From positions 84,784 to 148,783 of the forward strand of contig NZ_JAHLQA010000002.1 in NCBI RefSeq assembly GCF_018918125.1: DNA of 64,000 nt. Direction: 5' to 3'. The position numbers and the translations under genes are program-made. Below are positions 17,759 to 25,788 of this stretch, piece after piece. Under the pieces are notes generated by a model. It did not search any database, had not been told where the DNA came from, and saw only the letters and a list, made by a program, of their open reading frames with translations. Position 1 is the first letter of the stretch, and each line of letters begins with the position of its first letter. The stretch is from Blautia sp. MSJ-19 (GTDB lineage: Bacteria; Bacillota; Clostridia; Lachnospirales; Lachnospiraceae).

Positions 17759-17953
17759 ATGGGACTTATCTATGAAGTGGGAGACATAGTGACTCTGAAA
17801 AAGGGGCATCCGTGCGGAAGTAAAGAGTGGGAAATCCTTCGTGTAGGTGCGGACTTCCGACTGAAATGCATGGGCTGCGGACATCAGATCATGGTGCCGC
17901 GCAAAATGGTAGAAAAAAACACAAGAAACCTGCAGAAAAAAACGCAGGTCTGA
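17759..17953 (+). CDS. DUF951 family small protein
   Basis: A 64-aa basic protein recognised as DUF951 (YyzM-like) from VGDIVTLKKGHPCGSKEWEI and RVGADFRLKCMGCGHQIMVP. The conserved Cys residues in GHPCG and KCMGCG resemble a small metal-binding or KOW/S1-like beta fold. This family is widespread in Firmicutes, with no established function. It sits 23 nt after the sirtuin gene and 13 nt before the next gene. Confidence 0.88.
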   Translation: MGLIYEVGDIVTLKKGHPCGSKEWEILRVGADFRLKCMGCGHQIMVPRKMVEKNTRNLQKKTQV

Positions 17954-17966
17954 CAAAGGAGAAATT

Positions 17967-18707
17967 GTGATATATATCAGTCATCTGCTCCCGGACGGGC
18001 AAATGCAGGAGATCATAAAAAACAGGGAGCTGGGAGTGGAGAGCATTGAATTTTCCATTTCTGAGAATCTGGATTATATGGAAACGACACTGGAAACATA
18101 CAAAAAAAGACTGGAACAGATGGGAAATCCATCACTTATTCTTCATGGACCTTTTCTGGATCTGATTCCGGCTACTTTTGACAGCCTGATCCGTGAAGTG
18201 ACAATGAAGCGGTTTGCACAGTGCTATCAGGCTGGCAGAGAATTGGGGGCCAAAAAGATCGTATATCATTCCGGAATGATTCCGACAGTGTATTTCCGAG
18301 AAGGATGGGCAGAACAGGTAAGCCGTTTTTTCAGAGACTTTCTGAGGGAAAGGACAGGACTGGAAATTGTCATGGAAAATGTGCTGGATGAAGACTGGAG
18401 ACTTCTGCGGGATGTATGTCAGCAGGTAGATCACCCGGATTTCGGACTTTGTCTGGACATTGGCCATGCACACTGTTATTCAGACATATCGGTTGTGGAA
18501 TGGGCAAAAGAACTGGCTCCATATGTCCGGCATGTGCATATACATGACAATGCAGGCAAGCGTGATGCGCATATGGGACTTGGAAAAGGAAACCTGCCTT
18601 GGCAGGAAACGCTTGCATATCTTCCTCAGACAGAGACACGTACATGGACGGTGGAGTGCATGGATGTGAAGGATGTACAGATATGTGTACAATCTTTGTT
18701 GACATAA
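17967..18707 (+). CDS. TIM-barrel sugar phosphate isomerase/epimerase-like protein
   Basis: A 246-aa protein of the xylose isomerase-like/AP endonuclease-2 superfamily. Metal-site residues are visible in VMENVLDE (Glu), CLDIGHAH (Asp, His), RHVHIHDNAG (His-x-His-Asp) and AHMGLGKG. The GTG start at 17967 has AAGGAG 4-5 nt upstream. It is the last gene before the B12-regulated locus. The cobalamin leader's -35 box overlaps its 3' end (18699-18704). The substrate is unknown; the fold also includes endonuclease IV, but DNA-binding loops are not evident. Confidence 0.75.
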   Translation: MIYISHLLPDGQMQEIIKNRELGVESIEFSISENLDYMETTLETYKKRLEQMGNPSLILHGPFLDLIPATFDSLIREVTMKRFAQCYQAGRELGAKKIVYHSGMIPTVYFREGWAEQVSRFFRDFLRERTGLEIVMENVLDEDWRLLRDVCQQVDHPDFGLCLDIGHAHCYSDISVVEWAKELAPYVRHVHIHDNAGKRDAHMGLGKGNLPWQETLAYLPQTETRTWTVECMDVKDVQICVQSLLT

Positions 18708-18727
18708 ATTTGTCAAAATGGTATACT
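18699..18727 (+). promoter_or_regulatory. Strong promoter of cobalamin-riboswitch operon 1
   Basis: A perfect TTGACA (18699-18704), 17-bp spacer and TATACT (18722-18727). The -35 lies inside the last codons of the upstream gene. Transcription would start about 18734, just before the riboswitch. Confidence 0.88.
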
Positions 18728-18734
18728 TTATAAA

Positions 18735-18868
18735 AATTGGATAACCAGGCGTGGTCTGTCGATAAAAGGCAGTTTAACGTAATCCGGTGAGAATCCGGAA
18801 CAGTTATGGATAGCTGCTGTGAGTATGCATGAAGCATAATAAGTCAGATATAACACGTTGTGTAGAGG
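18735..18868 (+). ncRNA. Cobalamin riboswitch 1 (divergent core)
   Basis: Leader RNA with hallmarks of the cobalamin (B12) aptamer. The central hairpin CCGGTGAGAATCCGG (18784-18798) matches the CCGGTGaaAATCCGG element. GCTGTGA follows in the position of the B12 box ACTGTGA. A small hairpin ATGC-ATGAA-GCAT comes next. The closing strand AGTCAGATATAACACG corresponds to GAGTCAGGATACCTGC. CGTG near 18750 can pair with CACG near 18854 to close the structure. The usual GGGAA and CCCGC strings are not intact. A terminator follows at once, implying an OFF switch by transcription termination. Leader 2 at 35.76 kb shares all these elements. Confidence 0.82.
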
Positions 18869-18902
18869 ACAGAGACCCGTAGCAAACGGGGCTCTGTTTT
18901 TG
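18869..18902 (+). terminator. Riboswitch 1 expression-platform terminator
   Basis: ACAGAGACCCGT (18869-18880) pairs with ACGGGGCTCTGT (18886-18897) with a single A-G mismatch, loop AGCAA, then a T-run. The same A-G mismatch occurs at the same step of the stem of leader 2. Confidence 0.88.
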
Positions 18903-18920
18903 TTGTCTTTAGGGGGAAAT

Positions 18921-19802
18921 ATGGAGAAATACAGACATGAAACAGGCTGGAATCAACTTCGTTTTGATATACAGACCTATACTGCACAGAATGAGCGCAA
19001 CAGAAAAGATGGAACACCGGGACAGATACCATTGCAATATAAATATATAGGAGACAGGTGTTTCATGAATAATGGAAAGGTTCATGAAGTGAAATTACCA
19101 TCAGAATGCAGAATTATTGGCAAACGGGCCTTTGAGGGATGTCAGTTTCAGAAGATGGTTGAGTTTCCGGAGACCCTGCTCGAAATCAAGAGCAGAGCGT
19201 TTGCAGGCAATCACAGACTTCGAAGGACAGTTTTTCCGAAATCTTTGGAACGACTGGGTTCTCAGTGTTATCAGGAATGCAATAAACTTAAGATTGCAGC
19301 ATTTACGGATAATGTGAAATGTACGGTGATTCGTGAGGGGACATTTGATTCCTGTGTCAGTCTGACGACCGTATGTCTGCCTGAGCGGACACAGGTGATT
19401 GAGAGACGGGCATTTTACCGATGCAAAGAATTAAAAGATATTACATTTCCAAATACGCTCAGAGAGATAGGAATGGAAGCTTTCTATTTCTGCGGGATGG
19501 ATACACTGGAATTGCCGTTGAATCTGAAAGTGATTGGTGAAAGTGCATTTTTTCGCTGCAAGAATCTGAAGACAGTTTATATTCCACCAAGTGTTCGCAA
19601 GATTGGACGCTGGGCATTTCACGGTTGCAGCAGACTGGAGCGTATTGAGATTCTCCATGATCTGGAAGAAATTGGTCCGTGGATCATCAATAAGAGTTGT
19701 ACGATCGTCTGTCGAAAAGGCAGTCGTATGGAAGAGTATGCAAAAGAATATGATTTTAAATGCGAATATGTAGAAGAAACAGAAGAAAGAAAAGAAGGCT
19801 GA
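18921..19802 (+). CDS. BspA-type leucine-rich repeat protein
   Basis: A 293-aa protein of LRR_5 (BspA/TpLRR) repeats: AFEGCQFQKMVEFPETLLEI, AFYRCKELKDITFPNTLREI and AFFRCKNLKTVYIPPSVRKI show the ~23-residue A-F-x-x-C-x-x-L pattern, about seven copies from residue ~60 to ~255. The start ATG 18921 has AGGGGG 4 nt upstream; the frame continues upstream only into the terminator. Unlike most BspA proteins it has no signal peptide, so it looks cytoplasmic. It is the first gene after riboswitch 1 and 10 nt before the DUF4430 lipoprotein. Its role in a B12 locus is unknown. Confidence 0.82.
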   Translation: MEKYRHETGWNQLRFDIQTYTAQNERNRKDGTPGQIPLQYKYIGDRCFMNNGKVHEVKLPSECRIIGKRAFEGCQFQKMVEFPETLLEIKSRAFAGNHRLRRTVFPKSLERLGSQCYQECNKLKIAAFTDNVKCTVIREGTFDSCVSLTTVCLPERTQVIERRAFYRCKELKDITFPNTLREIGMEAFYFCGMDTLELPLNLKVIGESAFFRCKNLKTVYIPPSVRKIGRWAFHGCSRLERIEILHDLEEIGPWIINKSCTIVCRKGSRMEEYAKEYDFKCEYVEETEERKEG

Positions 19803-19812
19803 GAGGGATTAC

Positions 19813-20319
19813 GTGAAAAAGAAAAAAAGGATAGTTTTGCTCATATGCAGCTTACTGATCGGGTGCCTTTTACTGTGCGGATGTGGTGCAGGGGAGGCAG
19901 AGCTTCCGGATGGAACCTGTACGATTTCTATTGAATGTAAAAATATATTAGAGAATATAGATAAGCTCAAAGAGAACAAAAAAGAATTTGTACCGGAAGA
20001 CGGCTGGATTCTGAAAGAAACGGAAGTTTCGTTTAATGGTGGTGATACAGTGTTTGAGGTGCTCAAAAAGATATGTGCCGAGAATAAAATCCATATGTCA
20101 TCCAGATATACACCTTTGTACAAAAGTTATTATATAGAAGGAATTCATCAGTTATATGAACTGGACTGTGGAAGCAATTCCGGATGGATGTACAGTGTAA
20201 ACGGGAAATTTCCGAATAAAGGATGTTCGAAGTATGAGTTAAAAGATGGAGATAAGATTGAATGGCGCTATACCTGTGATCTTGGATCTGATGTAGGAAA
20301 TGAATATAAAAGGGATTGA
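19813..20319 (+). CDS. DUF4430 lipoprotein (transcobalamin beta-domain-like)
   Basis: A 168-aa predicted lipoprotein. The basic N-terminus and hydrophobic stretch end in the lipobox LCGC with Cys24 as the lipid site. Residues ~65-156 form a DUF4430 domain: GGDTVFEVLKKICAEN, then SGWMYSVNGKFPNKGCSKY and LKDGDKIEWRYTCDLG, the family's ubiquitin-like/beta-grasp layout. DUF4430 is the C-terminal domain fold of intrinsic factor and transcobalamin, where it helps cover bound cobalamin. The GTG start at 19813 follows GAGAGGG. The next gene, 4 nt on, encodes the other half of that architecture. B12 binding is inferred from riboswitch control and fold, not shown. Confidence 0.82.
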   Translation: MKKKKRIVLLICSLLIGCLLLCGCGAGEAELPDGTCTISIECKNILENIDKLKENKKEFVPEDGWILKETEVSFNGGDTVFEVLKKICAENKIHMSSRYTPLYKSYYIEGIHQLYELDCGSNSGWMYSVNGKFPNKGCSKYELKDGDKIEWRYTCDLGSDVGNEYKRD

Positions 20320-20323
20320 AAAT

Positions 20324-21310
20324 ATGTGGAAAACAAACAGGCAATATGAACAGATAACAGCAAAAGGAATGTCGGCAGCTCTGATTCTGGCGATGACCCT
20401 GACTGTGGCGGGATGCGGAGAAGCCGGGACACCGGAACTCAAAGAGGCAATCCACAAGACAGCGGAGTATGAACAGAAGACCGTATCGTCGCCAGAGGTT
20501 GGTTCTCTTGGCGGAGAATGGACGGTCCTTGCACTGGCAAGATCTGAGGAAGAAGTGGAGGACAGTTACTTCGAAAAATACAGAGCAAACCTTGAAAAAT
20601 ATGTCAAAGAACAAGATGGCATTCTCAGCGAGAATCGATATACCGAATATGCCAGAGTGACGCTTGCTTTGACTGCAATCGGCGGAGATCCGACTGCAAT
20701 TGGCGGATATGATCTGGAAAAAAATCTGGAAGATTTTGATGCAGTTACCGCGCAGGGAATAAACGGGGCAATCTTTGCATTGCTGGCACTGAATGCAGAT
20801 GGAGAAAGAGAGGGAGCTCTGCAGGAAAAATATCTGGCGTATATTCTCGAAAGAGAAAAAACAGACGGAGGTTTTTCCATGGATGATAATAGTGATCAGG
20901 CAGATGTAGATATTACCGCGATGGCATTACAGAGTCTGGAACCATACCAGAATGAGCAGAATATACAGGAAACGCTGGACCGCGGTGTGGGATTTCTGGC
21001 AGACGCACAGGATGCGGATGGCGGTTACACGGCATATGGCGAAAAAAGTTCTGAGTCCATATCGCAGACGATACTTGCACTTAGTACACTGGGGGTAGAT
21101 TGCAATGAGGATGAGCGTTTTGTGAAGAATGATAAGGGGCTGTATGATACGTTGATGCAGTATTATCAGAAGGATGGCAGCTTTGCACATACCGTGGACG
21201 AAAAAGAAGGGAATCCAATGGCAACAGATCAGGCTCTGTGCGCACTGGTTTCTTACGAAAGAATGCTGGACAATAAAAATACATTTTACAATATGACAGA
21301 CCACAGATAA
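20324..21310 (+). CDS. Alpha/alpha-toroid lipoprotein (transcobalamin alpha-domain-like)
   Basis: A 328-aa predicted lipoprotein (lipobox VAGC, Cys31). Residues ~70-315 are helical-pair repeats of the terpene cyclase/prenyltransferase/intrinsic-factor toroid: YARVTLALTAIGGDPTAIGG, GINGAIFALLALNA, GGFSMDDNSDQADVDITAMA (each repeat ends in a GG turn), SESISQTILALSTLGVD and MATDQALCALVSYE. The DxDD motif of true cyclases is absent. I prefer ATG 20324, 9 nt after AAGGGA; ATG 20300 overlaps the upstream gene. In human intrinsic factor this toroid is fused to a DUF4430-like domain; here the two are separate neighbouring lipoproteins. The ligand is inferred to be a corrinoid. Confidence 0.82.
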   Translation: MWKTNRQYEQITAKGMSAALILAMTLTVAGCGEAGTPELKEAIHKTAEYEQKTVSSPEVGSLGGEWTVLALARSEEEVEDSYFEKYRANLEKYVKEQDGILSENRYTEYARVTLALTAIGGDPTAIGGYDLEKNLEDFDAVTAQGINGAIFALLALNADGEREGALQEKYLAYILEREKTDGGFSMDDNSDQADVDITAMALQSLEPYQNEQNIQETLDRGVGFLADAQDADGGYTAYGEKSSESISQTILALSTLGVDCNEDERFVKNDKGLYDTLMQYYQKDGSFAHTVDEKEGNPMATDQALCALVSYERMLDNKNTFYNMTDHR

Positions 21311-21337
21311 GGCACGAATGGCTGTTGGGAGGAAAAA

Positions 21338-22276
21338 GTGGCAGATAATAAAATAAAAGAATTAAGAAAAGAACTGGCGAAGATCATAAAAGGAAAAGAA
21401 GAGACAACAGACAAGATCATCATGGCTGTGCTGGCCGGTGGACATGTGCTTCTGGAAGACGTGCCGGGGGTTGGTAAGACGACAACTGCTCTGGCACTGA
21501 GCCGTCTGATGGGAATGGATTTTCAGAGGATTCAGTTTACACCGGATGTGGTTCCTTCTGATGTGACGGGATTTACTATGTATGACAAAGAAAGCGGCAA
21601 GTTTACTTATCGTCCGGGCGCTGTGATGTGCAACTTCCTTCTTGCGGACGAAGTTAACCGAACTTCCAGTAAGACACAGTCAGCGCTTCTGGAAGTTATG
21701 GAAGAAGGCAGGGTAACTGTAGACGGAGAAAGTCATCCGGTTCCGAAACCATTTGTGGTCATTGCAACAGAGAATCCGGTTGGCTCTTCCGGAACACAGA
21801 TGCTTCCGGAATCACAGCTTGACCGATTTATGATCAGTACTTCGATGGGATATCCGGATCATGGAAGTCTTGTCGAAATCCTTCGTGATCGTCAGGAGGT
21901 AAATCCGCTGGAGCATGCACAGGCGGTGATCAGCAGGGAAGAAATTCTGGACATTCAGGAAGAGGTCAAAAAGATCTATGTGTCGGATGAAATTCTGTCC
22001 TATATAGCAGATCTGGCAGAAGCAACAAGAAGTCATGTATTGATCACATTGGGGTTGAGTCCTCGAGGAACGCTGGCACTTTGCCGTATGGCAAAAGCGG
22101 CTGCGTATCTGGATGGCAGAGATTATATGGTTCCGGAAGATGTGGAGGGTGTGTTTCGTGATGTTGCCGGACACCGGATGGTGTTGGAATCACGGGCACG
22201 ATATGAAGAAAAAACTTCACGTCAGATTCTGGAAGAAATCCTTGAGACAGTACAGGCACCGAAGGTAGAGGGATAA
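21338..22276 (+). CDS. MoxR-family AAA+ ATPase
   Basis: A 312-aa MoxR ATPase. Walker A is DVPGVGKTTTALAL, Walker B is FLLADEVNRTSSKTQSALLE, and sensor-like text is VIATENPVGSSGTQMLPE followed by QLDRFM. The GTG start at 21338 follows GGAGG. MoxR proteins usually sit before a DUF58 gene and a transglutaminase gene, exactly as here, and are thought to act as chaperones for assembling or activating metal- or surface-associated complexes. Its place between the B12 carrier-like lipoproteins and the surface proteins suggests it services that machinery. Confidence 0.9.
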   Translation: MADNKIKELRKELAKIIKGKEETTDKIIMAVLAGGHVLLEDVPGVGKTTTALALSRLMGMDFQRIQFTPDVVPSDVTGFTMYDKESGKFTYRPGAVMCNFLLADEVNRTSSKTQSALLEVMEEGRVTVDGESHPVPKPFVVIATENPVGSSGTQMLPESQLDRFMISTSMGYPDHGSLVEILRDRQEVNPLEHAQAVISREEILDIQEEVKKIYVSDEILSYIADLAEATRSHVLITLGLSPRGTLALCRMAKAAAYLDGRDYMVPEDVEGVFRDVAGHRMVLESRARYEEKTSRQILEEILETVQAPKVEG

Positions 22277-23422
22277 ATGAAAAACAGGATTCTTGTGATA
22301 ATTTGGCTGGCAGGTATGGCAGTTGCCGCATTGTATACGGGAGAATATCTGTATGCAGGGATTCTGACTGTGTCCGGAATCGTAATCGTATTGTCGGCAA
22401 TCTTCTGTTTGCTTTCCGGAAGGAAAACAGAAAGTTGCCTGCATCTGCCAAGAGCGGTTGAGAAACAGACAGTTTTTCAGGGAAAACTGGAATTGCATAA
22501 TCGTTCAATATGGCCGGTGTTTTACGGAAATGGCTCTGTAATATGCAGAAATACATTTACCGGTGAGGAACAGACCGTACAGATTCCTTTTTCACTGAAA
22601 GGCAATGGTACGATGCAGACTGCCTTTGAAGGGAAAAGTCTCTGGTGTGGCTGTATCAAATGTACATGCAGTAACTGGATAAATACTGATTTTCTGCAGA
22701 TTTTCCACAAAAAGAAATCGACAGAAGCAGAAGCGGATATGGTGATCATGCCGCAGAAACATATTCTGGATCTGTCTGTGCTGACACAGGAAGGCTTTGA
22801 TATGGAAAGTTTCCGCTATGCGTCAAACAGACCGGGAGATGACCCGGGAGAAACTTACGATATCAGAGAATACCGACAGGGTGACAGCGTGCGACAGATT
22901 CACTGGAAACTCAGTGAAAAACTGGATGGGCTGGTAATTCGTGAAAAAAGTTATCCGGTAGATGATGCAGTGCTGATTCTGGCAGATCCGTTTCTGAAGG
23001 AGACTGATCCAGAACGAGCAGAAGCAGTTGTGGAAATTTTTGCAGCATTACTGCAGAGTTTTATGGAAAAGAGAATTCCATGTCAGGCAGGAATCTGTGA
23101 TGGTGAAAGCGGGCGCTTTCATATGGAAAAAATCTGTACAACAGAGGATTATGAAAATATGATGTATCTGTTTCTGAGACATGGCGGGAGCAGCAAAGGT
23201 CCGTGTGTAGTGCAGGAATATCTGAAACTTTCCGGGACGCAGAAATTTTCTAATTATATTTATATAACAGGAGAAGCAACGGATCATGAGGACAGATATC
23301 TGAGAGAAAAAGGTCTTGTTCTCACAATGCGATGTGGACAGAAAGCAGGAAAAACAGAGGATGAGATCATATTTACCAAAGAACAGTTCCGCAAAGAACT
23401 GGGATTTCGTTCCGTGAGATAA
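22277..23422 (+). CDS. DUF58 domain membrane protein
   Basis: A 381-aa protein starting immediately after the MoxR stop. Two N-terminal hydrophobic segments (~5-22 and ~28-47) precede a long extracytoplasmic-like beta region. The DUF58 core is DIREYRQGDSVRQIHWKLSE (residues ~195-215) with the following REKSYPVDDAVLILADPF, a vWA-like fold. It is the usual partner of MoxR ATPases. No enzymatic role is known for the family. Confidence 0.87.
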   Translation: MKNRILVIIWLAGMAVAALYTGEYLYAGILTVSGIVIVLSAIFCLLSGRKTESCLHLPRAVEKQTVFQGKLELHNRSIWPVFYGNGSVICRNTFTGEEQTVQIPFSLKGNGTMQTAFEGKSLWCGCIKCTCSNWINTDFLQIFHKKKSTEAEADMVIMPQKHILDLSVLTQEGFDMESFRYASNRPGDDPGETYDIREYRQGDSVRQIHWKLSEKLDGLVIREKSYPVDDAVLILADPFLKETDPERAEAVVEIFAALLQSFMEKRIPCQAGICDGESGRFHMEKICTTEDYENMMYLFLRHGGSSKGPCVVQEYLKLSGTQKFSNYIYITGEATDHEDRYLREKGLVLTMRCGQKAGKTEDEIIFTKEQFRKELGFRSVR

Positions 23423-23458
23423 TATAAAGTCAGGCAGAAACAGAGGAGAATAGAACGG

Positions 23459-25771
23459 ATGGAATTGTGGCTTTCACAGGCAGAAAATGCCAGACAGAAA
23501 CTGAATAAGAAAATACTGCTGAGTATTTTTGTGGAGGCATTGCTGATCTTTGCCACCTTTGGAATCGGCGTCTGTGAAATATTGCATATGCTTACTGGAA
23601 TGCAGATTTCATGGCTGTATCTGGCCGGAGCAGCAGGAAGTATTCTGCTTTGTCTGTTTTTGGAAAAATGGCATCGATTTGGTATACAGGCAGGAGCCGT
23701 TTTTTTTATTCTGTATGTGGGTGTGCTGCTGATTTTTCATGCGACAATTCAAAATGGAATGCTTGGGGTGTGGAATCAGGTGGCAGATATGTTTGGGAGC
23801 AAAGCCGGAATCTATCTGACACGTTATGCGGTTTCAGAGAATGGGATGGCGGCAGACCAGGTATACTTTCTGACATTGATGGGAATTGCAGCAGGAGTGA
23901 TCGGCTATGCAGTCACACGCCTTCGACTGAGTATTCTGCTGCTCTTATATAGTATGGTGCCTCCGGTATTGATCAGTCTGCTGGATCAGAACCCGGATGG
24001 AAGAATGACAGTTCTTTTTTATACAGGTATATTTCTTCTGATCAACTGGATAAGTTCATCGAACAGAAATATCCAACAGGAAAAACATGCACCGGCATTT
24101 GCAGCAGGAGCTTTGTTTCTGTGTATTGTGGCAGCAGTGAGCGGGGGGAGTTTCCAGTTGCTTGTGCCGGAAACAGGATATGAGACATCAGAGCTGGTGA
24201 CAAATGCCCGGGAGGAATTTCGGGATAAGATAGAAACATTCCGTTTTCAAAAAGGAAAGATCAACACATTGCCGGAAGGCAGACTCAAAGAAACAGGCGA
24301 GTGGACTGCATCAGATGAAACTGCACTTACAGTAAAAATGGAGGTTCCGGATTCTCTGTATCTCAGGGGCTTTGTCGGAAGCGTATATGATGGAGATCGA
24401 TGGAAAACAATCTCAACAGAAGATGCATGGAAAGAAAAAACTCTTTTTTACTGGCTGCATCAGGATGGATTCTATGGAGAAACACAGCTTTCTGAAGTCA
24501 GAAATATGATTCAGGATGATACACTTTCTTCTGAAACAGGCACCATGCAGATTACAAATAATCATGCAGACAGCCGATATCTTTATACCCCGTATGAAAT
24601 GACAGAACTTCCGGAAGGCTATACGGGAGAGACCGCACTGACGGACAGTACACTGGCATCCGGAGGCCTGTTTGGAAACAGAAAATACAGCCTGCAGACG
24701 ATGGGAAATCTGGTAAAAGATTTTACGACCCTTGGAGCTGAAAGTTATCAGATGCTGGCAGAGGGCGGGCAGATGGGCTACAGGGAGACGGAAAGCTATT
24801 ATAATGCATTTGTATATGAGCAGGACACTGTACTTCCAGATTCACTTACCAGCTTGTTTCAGAAGGAACTGGGAAATGGCGGAAACCGGGAACAGGGGCA
24901 TACAGATTACTATACTGCAATCTCTAGAATACGTGCATATCTGGAGAAAAATATGACATACAGTACAGCGACGGATCCCTTTACAGATTCTGGTGATTTT
25001 GTAACCAATTTTCTTACAGAATCCAAAATCGGACACAGCGTGCATTATGCTACAGCAGCAACACTGATGTTTCGGTATTACGGAATTCCTTCCAGATATG
25101 TGGAAGGTTATCTGATCACGCCGGAAGATGTGCGGGATAAGACTGCGGGAGACAGCATTGAGATTCCGGGAAAAAACGGACATGCATGGACGGAAATCTA
25201 TATGGATGGTCTGGGCTGGGTACCGATAGAAATGACTCCGGAATATTATGGTGTTATGGAGGAACCGGATCTGACCCTTGGTCTTGAGGCACAGGGAAGC
25301 CGGACAGCTCCGCTGCCGGAAGTCCAGGATCATACGGAAGAACTTCCGGATATCCAGACACACTGGAACCTGAAACTGGCACTTGCAGGACTGACAAGAT
25401 TTCTGGTATTGCTTTTACTTGTGATTGATGTGTTCTGCATTCTTTTCTTTATGATCGTGTGCGGCCTTCGGGTTTATGCAAATTTTCGAAGAAAAAAAGC
25501 ATTTGCCTCGAAAGACAGTCGTGTGGCTGTACGGGCACTGACTGGCTATGCGGTACAACTTTACCATCATGGAGATTATGGACCAGAGTTGAGTGATCGT
25601 TATCAGACAGCATACCGCACAGGTGAAAAAGCTGCATTCAGCCGACATGAGATTTCTGAAAAAGAACGAAAAGACGTAGAACAGTGTGTGGCACAGATGA
25701 TAACTGAATTAAAGGCAAAAACAGGCTGGTATGATCTGTGGATCATGAAGTATATTGAACGATTATTATAA
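23459..25771 (+). CDS. Transglutaminase-like membrane protein with Cys-to-Ser active site
   Basis: A 770-aa protein with about six to seven membrane segments in residues ~20-240, an outside region ~250-640, one more membrane segment (~645-670) and a cytoplasmic tail: the TgpA/DUF3488-transglutaminase layout. The transglutaminase core is KIGHSVHYATAATLMFRYYG then IPSRYVEGYL. The residue aligned with the catalytic Cys of the usual GYCxHFA motif is Ser527. His575 (NGHAWTEIY) and Glu591 (WVPIEMTP) fill the other triad positions. It probably lacks classical thiol catalysis. It completes a MoxR-DUF58-transglutaminase set inside the B12-regulated operon, 36 nt after DUF58. Confidence 0.85.
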   Translation: MELWLSQAENARQKLNKKILLSIFVEALLIFATFGIGVCEILHMLTGMQISWLYLAGAAGSILLCLFLEKWHRFGIQAGAVFFILYVGVLLIFHATIQNGMLGVWNQVADMFGSKAGIYLTRYAVSENGMAADQVYFLTLMGIAAGVIGYAVTRLRLSILLLLYSMVPPVLISLLDQNPDGRMTVLFYTGIFLLINWISSSNRNIQQEKHAPAFAAGALFLCIVAAVSGGSFQLLVPETGYETSELVTNAREEFRDKIETFRFQKGKINTLPEGRLKETGEWTASDETALTVKMEVPDSLYLRGFVGSVYDGDRWKTISTEDAWKEKTLFYWLHQDGFYGETQLSEVRNMIQDDTLSSETGTMQITNNHADSRYLYTPYEMTELPEGYTGETALTDSTLASGGLFGNRKYSLQTMGNLVKDFTTLGAESYQMLAEGGQMGYRETESYYNAFVYEQDTVLPDSLTSLFQKELGNGGNREQGHTDYYTAISRIRAYLEKNMTYSTATDPFTDSGDFVTNFLTESKIGHSVHYATAATLMFRYYGIPSRYVEGYLITPEDVRDKTAGDSIEIPGKNGHAWTEIYMDGLGWVPIEMTPEYYGVMEEPDLTLGLEAQGSRTAPLPEVQDHTEELPDIQTHWNLKLALAGLTRFLVLLLLVIDVFCILFFMIVCGLRVYANFRRKKAFASKDSRVAVRALTGYAVQLYHHGDYGPELSDRYQTAYRTGEKAAFSRHEISEKERKDVEQCVAQMITELKAKTGWYDLWIMKYIERLL

Positions 25772-25788
25772 GAAAGGAGACACACCGG

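Noticed and set aside
20324..21310. Calling the toroid protein a terpene or squalene cyclase
   Set aside because: It is a lipoprotein lacking DxDD and QW motifs and sits beside a DUF4430 protein under a cobalamin leader.
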